From Scenedesmus sp. ARA3 (Eukaryota > Chlorophyta > Chlorophyceae > Sphaeropleales > Scenedesmaceae): a DNA stretch of 64,000 nucleotides. Shown here piece after piece: positions 58,599 through 64,000 of this stretch. The notes beneath the pieces were generated by a model. It worked only from the letters and a program-made list of their open reading frames with translations. It ran no database searches and was not told the DNA's origin. The stretch's first letter is position 1. The number at the start of each line of letters is the position of its first letter. Position numbers and translations under genes: made by a program. Location of the stretch: positions 35,765 to 99,764 of the forward strand of contig RWJK01001694.1 of assembly GCA_004335835.1 (NCBI GenBank), in the 5' to 3' direction.

Positions 58599-59422
58599 TG
58601 GTTGAGTCAGTGAGGGGACCATTCAGCCTGTGAAGGTGACGGTAGCCTTGCATCTGGGCTGCATGTCATGATGACTGCCATAGTGCAGCATGCCAGTGCG
58701 CTAGAGTCACTGGCCAAATGTTTGTGGAATGCTGACACTCAGTATATGTGTGGTGCGGTGGTGATGCATTGGAGTTTCTTTACAACGGGTAACTGGTTGC
58801 AGAAGTTGTTTTCTACAGTGTGTTGTACACTTGCACTGAGGCTGCATGCGCACTCGCACCGTTGCAACCTGCCAGGCTGGCACTGCCAGCTTGAGGCTGC
58901 ACATGCGCATGCACCACAAACTGGGCTGTGGTATGCACAGCTCAAGTCTGTGCTGTGATCGTACCAGCTATGTAATTGTCTGCAAGGACTGCAGTGCCTG
59001 CTCGAGGCCAGACTCAAGACAGCTCTTGTACAGCTCTGCTTTGTCTTTGTCAGCAACCTGGGCCCAAAGGGTGGGGGTACCAGTGGCGCGCAAGCATATG
59101 GTCAAAGATGCAACTGGTCGCAATCAAGACCGTGGACTGAGATGACTGCTCACCAGCGATGCAGGTTCGGGTGGTGAGCCCTGTCACACCCGCTCTCGGA
59201 AGTGTGAAAACAGCTCGTTCGCCACTGACTATGCCTGCGGCTCGAGATCGTTGTCATCAAAACATTCAGGTCATCGAACCTGCATTAGCCCTAGAACAGT
59301 CTCATTTACATGCCCTTGCATCCGAATCGCACTCGCATTGCCGTGCCTTTCCGGTCATCTGTGCTGCAAACCAGACTTGAAAGCTTCAAAGTTTGAATTT
59401 CGCCTGTGTCTGGCACTGCAAG
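58599..59422. promoter_or_regulatory. Interval before the transporter gene
   Basis: About 820 bases between the CYP37 3' end and the transporter start on the same strand. It should hold the transporter promoter. No element or coding segment is recognised. Confidence 0.4.
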
Positions 59423-60086
59423 ATGGCAGGGGCCAGCGCAAAGCACATGCCCAGCCATCGGGCGAGCTCTGGGCAGACTGACAACAACACCATGCGTTAC
59501 ACTATTCTTGACAACCCTCCTTGGTGGGAAGCGATTGCCCTCGGCTTCCAGGTGGGCTGCACCCCCACCCCTGCCTTTCGAGACCCTAGTTCAGCAGTCG
59601 AGCGGCACATCGCCTGGCACACATCTCTGGAGCTGCTCACCACTCGAACACCATTGTTACTCTTGTTAATTGTATGTAGCGTGTTTGGTCACGGCTGCTG
59701 TGTGCTGCCTGGTCGTCTGCGTCCCAAACCCCAGTTCACAGGCAGGGCTGCTGTTCAACTGCTTGCCACCTCAGCATCTTGCTGCCTTGCTGCTGCTGCA
59801 GACCTACCTCACGCTGCTGGGCTCCACCGTGCTCATCCCCTTCATCTGTGTGCCACCCATGGGCGGCTCTCCCACCGGTGAGGCGCACACCAACTGCCAG
59901 CACTGCGCAGCACTGCTACCGTTGCAGTAGAGGTAGTGACTACCACCATCATGCTGCAGGATGCATGTAGCAGCTCCTGGCACCAGCCGCTACTGTGCGT
60001 CATGCTTTGCAAGATATTGATGACAGCAAGATACTGAGGCACTGAACAGCAGTGCATGCCTCGTCACCTGACTGCTGCTATGTGTT

Positions 60087-60142
<56 letters not shown>

Positions 60143-60491
60143 GCTGCCGCCGCCGGCAGACCTGGCCAACGTCATCTGCACCATCTTCTTCGTGTCTGGC
60201 ATCATCACGCTGCTGCAGACCGTCATCGGTGACAGGCGAGGGCCAAAACCCTGGCGCTAGCGCCGTCACTCAAAACCCTAGCAGGCACCACCTAAAACCC
60301 CAGCAGGCACCATTTTGCAGGACACCCTCCACATGTATGCCAGCCACATGCTGCAGCAGCTGCTGCGCTGCTCATCTACATGCACAAGCTAGACACTGCA
60401 GCTTGTCTCAGCGCGATGCCGTCAGTTTGCAAGGTGCTGCTCGCCAGCCACCCACTGGCACCCCAAAAGCTGCTGCTCGTCAAACACCCTG

Positions 60492-60539
<48 letters not shown>

Positions 60540-61929
60540 AGGCTGCCAATTGTGCAGGGTGGCTCCTTTGCCTACATCAGCCCAGTGCTGGCCATCGCCG
60601 CACAGATCAAGGCCACGCACACCTTCGCATCAGACCACGACCGCTTCCTGGTGGGCAACAGCAGCTGACCACAGCCGTGCGCTTTAACTGACAGCAGCGA
60701 CAAAGGCTACGCAGCTCAATGTGCTACATGCTGGTGAGGCAGCCGCCATTATCAGGTACTGTGAAGCAAATGCTCACCGGCTCGCCCATGTGCTGCTGCT
60801 GCCGCTGCTGCTGCTGCTGCTGCTGCTGCTGCCGCTGCTGCTGCTGCCGCTGCTGCTGCTGCTGCTGCTGCTGCTGCGCCAGTTCACGATGCGCGAGGTG
60901 CAGGGCGGCATCATCGGCAGCGGGCTCATCGTGATGTGCATCGGCCTGACAGGCATCATCCGGCCGGTGCTGCGCGCCATCAGCCCCATCACGGTGGCAG
61001 CGAACATCGGCGTGCTGGTGCGTAACATGTCATAGCACATAACATGGAACATGCATTGAGCGAGACAAGTTGACCTGGTGTCATAACACTTTTGCAGCTG
61101 TCATGAGCATGACTGCTGCTGGAGCTCCTGCGCAGTGCAGTGCAAATTCTCATGATGCAGCTTCCGCACCATCGGCTGATGACTTCTGCAACATTCTGAC
61201 GTATCGGCCGCACTGCTGCTGCTGCTGCCAGGGTCTTGCGCTGTACAATGTGGGCTTCCCTGGTGTGGCTGGCTGCCCGCAGCTGGGCCTGATGCAGATC
61301 GGCACTGTCATCCTGTTCAGCCAGTACCTCAAAGGGGTGGGCATCCCAATGCCTGGCGGGCGCGGCAAGTAAGTGAGAGCGGACAGGGGTTGTGAAGTTT
61401 GGCTGATGTATCAGCTTGCTGGGTGCAGCAGCCAAGCCTGCTAGGTGGAATCGTCTCTGCATGTGCGGTGGCGTGCCCTTTGAGTTGGGATGTGGCACAG
61501 CCGAGTGTGGGTTTTGTCATCCTGTTCAGCCAGTACCTCAAGGGAATGGGCATCCCAATGCCTGGCGGGCGCGGCAAGTGAGCGCGGCGGGCTGGGGCAG
61601 GGGCTGGCTACATCCTCTGTGTGTTGCGTTGTAGGGGGTTGAAGTGTGCTGCAAGGTGATGTCTGGCAGCAAGGCACCGCTGTGTGTGTGGCGGATAAGT
61701 CTGCACGCCAGCTGGATGCTGCACATGCAGCCTGGATGTTGCCTGCAGTGCTGCTTCCCCTGGCAGAGCAGCCAGCCACTTCCTTCCTCCCAGACACGTG
61801 CTGCTGCTGCTGCTGCTGCTGCTATCGTTCACACACAAACTCCCTCTCAACCCATGCAGGCTGCACCTCTTTGAGATGTTCCTGGTGCTGCTGGGCATGC
61901 TGCTGAGCTGGTTTGTGCTGCTGCTGCTT

Positions 61930-61990
<61 letters not shown>

Positions 61991-62272
61991 GAACATGGCA
62001 TGCAGGCTGCGCCTCTTCGAGCTGTTTCCGGTGCTCCTAGGCATCCTGCTCAGCTGGTTTGTGGCATGGATCCTCACCCTCTCCGGCGTATACAACAGCT
62101 CACCGCCAGAGGTGCAGGCGGCCTGCAGGACGGACCAGTCCAATGTGCTGGCCAACTCTCCCTGGATCAGGTTCCCCTACCCTGGCCAGTGGGGGCCCAT
62201 CCACATTAGCTGGGCCAGCACACTCACCATGCTGGCAGGTGGGTGGCGGCAGTCAACAACTGCACATCCGCA

Positions 62273-62305
<33 letters not shown>

Positions 62306-63692
62306 ATTGCATCAGCTGGGCCAGCACACTCACCATGCTGGCAGGTGGGGCGCGGCGGCCTGGGGGCGATGTGTATCTATGGCATATGCCCAGAGCTGTT
62401 GAATGCAACTGTGTTTTTCTGCGGCAGGTTCAGTTTCATTGGCGGCTGTTGCTCTGAGGCTGAGCACTTCTGCCACTCCATCAACACACACAACACAAGC
62501 ACACCTGCTGCTGCTTCTGCTGCTGCTGCCACTTGTCAGGTGCCCTGCCCGCCACGGTGGAGTCTCTTGGGGACTACTTTGCTGCCGCTGACATCGCTGG
62601 CGCGCCTGTGCCTCCCCCGGGGGTCATCAGCAGGGCCATTGCACTGCAGGGAGCCACCTGTGCAATGGCAGGGGTGTGGGGCACCACCAGCGGCACAACT
62701 GCCTACAATGAGGTGTGCATGCTTGCTGAGTATCTAAGACATAGTCTGAGGAGGGGTTGCACGTGTGTGCACTGGCGGGCGTGTGGGGCACCACCAGCGG
62801 CACAACTGCATATAACGAGGTGAGAGGGAGTGTGGTTCAAAATCATCATTTTTGGACATGTGTATTGCCGCCCTGCTGGAACATGCTGTGCGGTGTTTGT
62901 GTGTAAGGATGGGGGCGTCGGCGCACTGGCTGGGGTGTGGGGAACCACCAGTGGCACCACTGCCTACAAGGAGGTGAGTGGGCTGCTCGCTGATTATTAA
63001 CACATAGTTTGAGGAAGGGTTGCACGTGTGCACTGGCTGGCATGTGGGGCACCACCAGCGGCACAACTGCCTACAATGAGGTGTGCATGCTGTCCTATGT
63101 AACATGCTGTGTGGTGAATAGATTTGAGGGGTGCATGTGTGTGGCGCTGGGTGGTGTGGGGCACCAACCAGCGGCACCACTGCCAACAAGGAGGTGTGTG
63201 GGCTGCTCTTTTAACAAGGTGTCTGCTGAGCATGTAACATATAGTCTGAGGAAGGGGCACCACCAGTGGCACCACTGCCTTTTCAATGAGGTATGTGGCT
63301 GCCCATGCAACATGTTGCTTGCTGAGGAAGGGCAGCATGTGTGCGCAGTGGCAGGCACTGCTTACAATGAATTGGGGCTGGCTGCATGCGCTCGGTGCAT
63401 ATGGCATGCTGTGTGTGTCCGCAGGCCGTAACAAGTGTTACCCCAGGCGGTGTGGGGCTGACCGTTTGCAGAGACCGTGTCTGAGCAGCTGCTCGGCAGC
63501 GGTATGCTCCAGGACTGAACGCGGCACTTTCATGCAGGAGTTGTGGGCTGGCATTGCGTGCGCGTCCTGAACGTGCTGCTGCTGCCGCTGCTGCTGCTGC
63601 CGCAGAACATCGGCGCCATGCAGATCACGCGCGTGGGCAGCAGGCGTGTCATCCAGCTGGGGGCGGTCTGCGCCATCATCATGGGACTCATC
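59423..63692 (+). CDS. Nucleobase-ascorbate (NCS2) transporter, 3' partial
   Basis: Membrane carrier of the NAT/NCS2 family (xanthine, uracil or ascorbate with H+ or Na+). Exons join in phase: 59423-59551, 59802-59877, 60160-60235, 60542-60650, 60883-61017, 61232-61368, 62006-62238, 62540-62712, 63606-63692. The start MAGASAKHMPSH is followed by RYTILDNPPWWEAIALGFQ, the conserved NAT entry. Then TYLTLLGSTVLIPFICVPPM, GDRLPIVQGGSFAYISPVLA, REVQGGIIGSG, ISPITVAANIG, FSQYLKGVGIP, TMLAGALPATVESLGDYFAA (the Glu of the family's substrate helix), and NIGAMQITRVGSRRVIQLG, which is the NAT signature region. The last helices lie beyond 64000. The intron after 60235 begins with GC. The real substrate cannot be told. 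Exons 6, 7 and 8 have tandem fragment copies. Confidence 0.92.
61500..61582 (+). repeat. Copy of transporter exon 6 end
   Basis: VILFSQYLKGMGIPMPGGRGK and the donor of exon 61232-61368 recur, about 213 bases downstream, with few changes. Confidence 0.92.
61853..61990 (+). repeat. Copy of transporter exon 7 start and CTG run
   Basis: GCAG followed by Leu-His-Leu-Phe-Glu-Met-Phe-Leu-Val-Leu-Leu-Gly-Met-Leu-Leu-Ser-Trp-Phe-Val, a diverged copy of the start of exon 62006-62238. It runs directly into a (CTG)n tract at 61918-61988. Confidence 0.9.
62312..62346 (+). repeat. Copy of transporter exon 7 end
   Basis: Ser-Trp-Ala-Ser-Thr-Leu-Thr-Met-Leu-Ala plus donor repeated after a CTG run, about 107 bases past the real donor. 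Confidence 0.9.
62755..63372 (+). repeat. Six copies of transporter exon 8 end
   Basis: The exon end (Ala-Gly-Val-Trp-Gly-Thr-Thr-Ser-Gly-Thr-Thr-Ala-Tyr-Asn-Glu plus donor) recurs near 62769-62822, 62917-62975, 63030-63082, 63140-63195, 63252-63292 and, as a short relic, 63340-63372. Units are about 110-145 bases and share intron sequence (CATGCTG..., GAGGAAGGG...). Confidence 0.94.
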
Positions 63693-64000
63693 GTGAGCGC
63701 CTGATGCTGCTGCTGCTGCTGATGATGATGATAATAATGATAATGATGATGATGATTCAGCGGTGAATCAATAGTCATGTGACCGATCATGAGCTGTTGA
63801 TGCTTGCCCTGCGCATGCACAGCTGCTGGTTGTTACCGGGACAGGTTGGAAGGTACTGCTAGCAGCAACAGCAGCGTTGAGCGCTACTTGGTCTCCACCA
63901 CGCCTGCATATCTCTGGCACAATGCGGCTGGCTCTGACCATGGCACCTGGCAGTCACATCTTGATCAAGCATCTGTTTCTTTGTTCGCTGCTGCTGCTGC
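63693..64000. other. Intron tail of transporter gene
   Basis: Intron sequence after the last recognised exon, with CTG and GATGAT runs (63705-63755). No further transporter exon is readable before the window edge. Confidence 0.5.

Overview
The window looks like nuclear DNA of a green alga (Chlorophyta; inference). Every recognisable gene is cut by many short GT-AG introns. A plant-type ubiquitin-ribosomal protein L40 fusion, a thylakoid-lumen CYP37-type cyclophilin and an i-AAA FtsH protease are present. There is an interstitial run of TTTAGGG repeats (the Arabidopsis-type telomere unit, not the TTTTAGGG of Chlamydomonas), and TGTAA poly(A) signals follow two of the genes. CAG/CTG runs are everywhere. 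A chlorophyte such as a Sphaeropleales or Scenedesmus-type alga would fit, but the species cannot be fixed from this sequence.

Layout: 1-3689 minus, GH31 alpha-glucosidase (3' part off the window). 5160-5310 minus, unidentified terminal exon. 5820-7446 minus, secreted class 3 lipase. 7447-11553, no supported gene. 11554-15628 minus, N-myristoylated GAF-like/protein kinase. 15629-16528, divergent promoter interval. 16529-28773 plus, a very large gene whose exons join in phase into a Gly/Ser-rich membrane region, ankyrin repeats and a cellulose-synthase-like GT2 enzyme with a long Ser-phosphosite-like tail. 28774-33216, no supported gene. 33217-34485 minus, secreted collagen-like protein. 36296-36863 minus, small secreted Trp/Gly-rich protein. 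38953-46316 minus, i-AAA FtsH. 46781-49275 plus, UBQ-RPL40. 50829-52487 minus, RAD6/UBC2-type E2. 53126-58430 plus, CYP37-type cyclophilin. 59423-63692 plus, nucleobase-ascorbate (NCS2) transporter, cut by the right edge. I checked exon joins by hand. For GH31 (recognised exons), lipase, kinase, GT2, FtsH from 45375 downward, UBQ-RPL40, E2, CYP37 and the transporter, the reading frame is continuous across every junction listed.

The most striking feature is not a gene. In seven of the nine long or multi-exon genes, pieces of exons spanning a splice junction or the stop codon are repeated in tandem in the neighbouring intron or 3' flank, as diverged, partial, non-coding copies. Donor-side arrays repeat 'exon end + GT...'. 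Acceptor-side arrays repeat '(CTG)n-CAG + exon start'. The copy joined to the rest of the exon stays intact and the others decay. The two most conserved housekeeping genes (UBQ-RPL40 and the E2) show none that I could see. CTG runs very often form the 3' splice site itself and follow the direction of transcription: CTG in plus-strand genes, CAG (as written) in minus-strand genes.

Genes that may work together: GH31, GT2 and the secreted proteins point to carbohydrate and cell-wall or matrix work. FtsH, ubiquitin and the E2 belong to protein turnover. CYP37 acts in the thylakoid lumen. Nothing suggests operons or horizontally acquired bacterial DNA.
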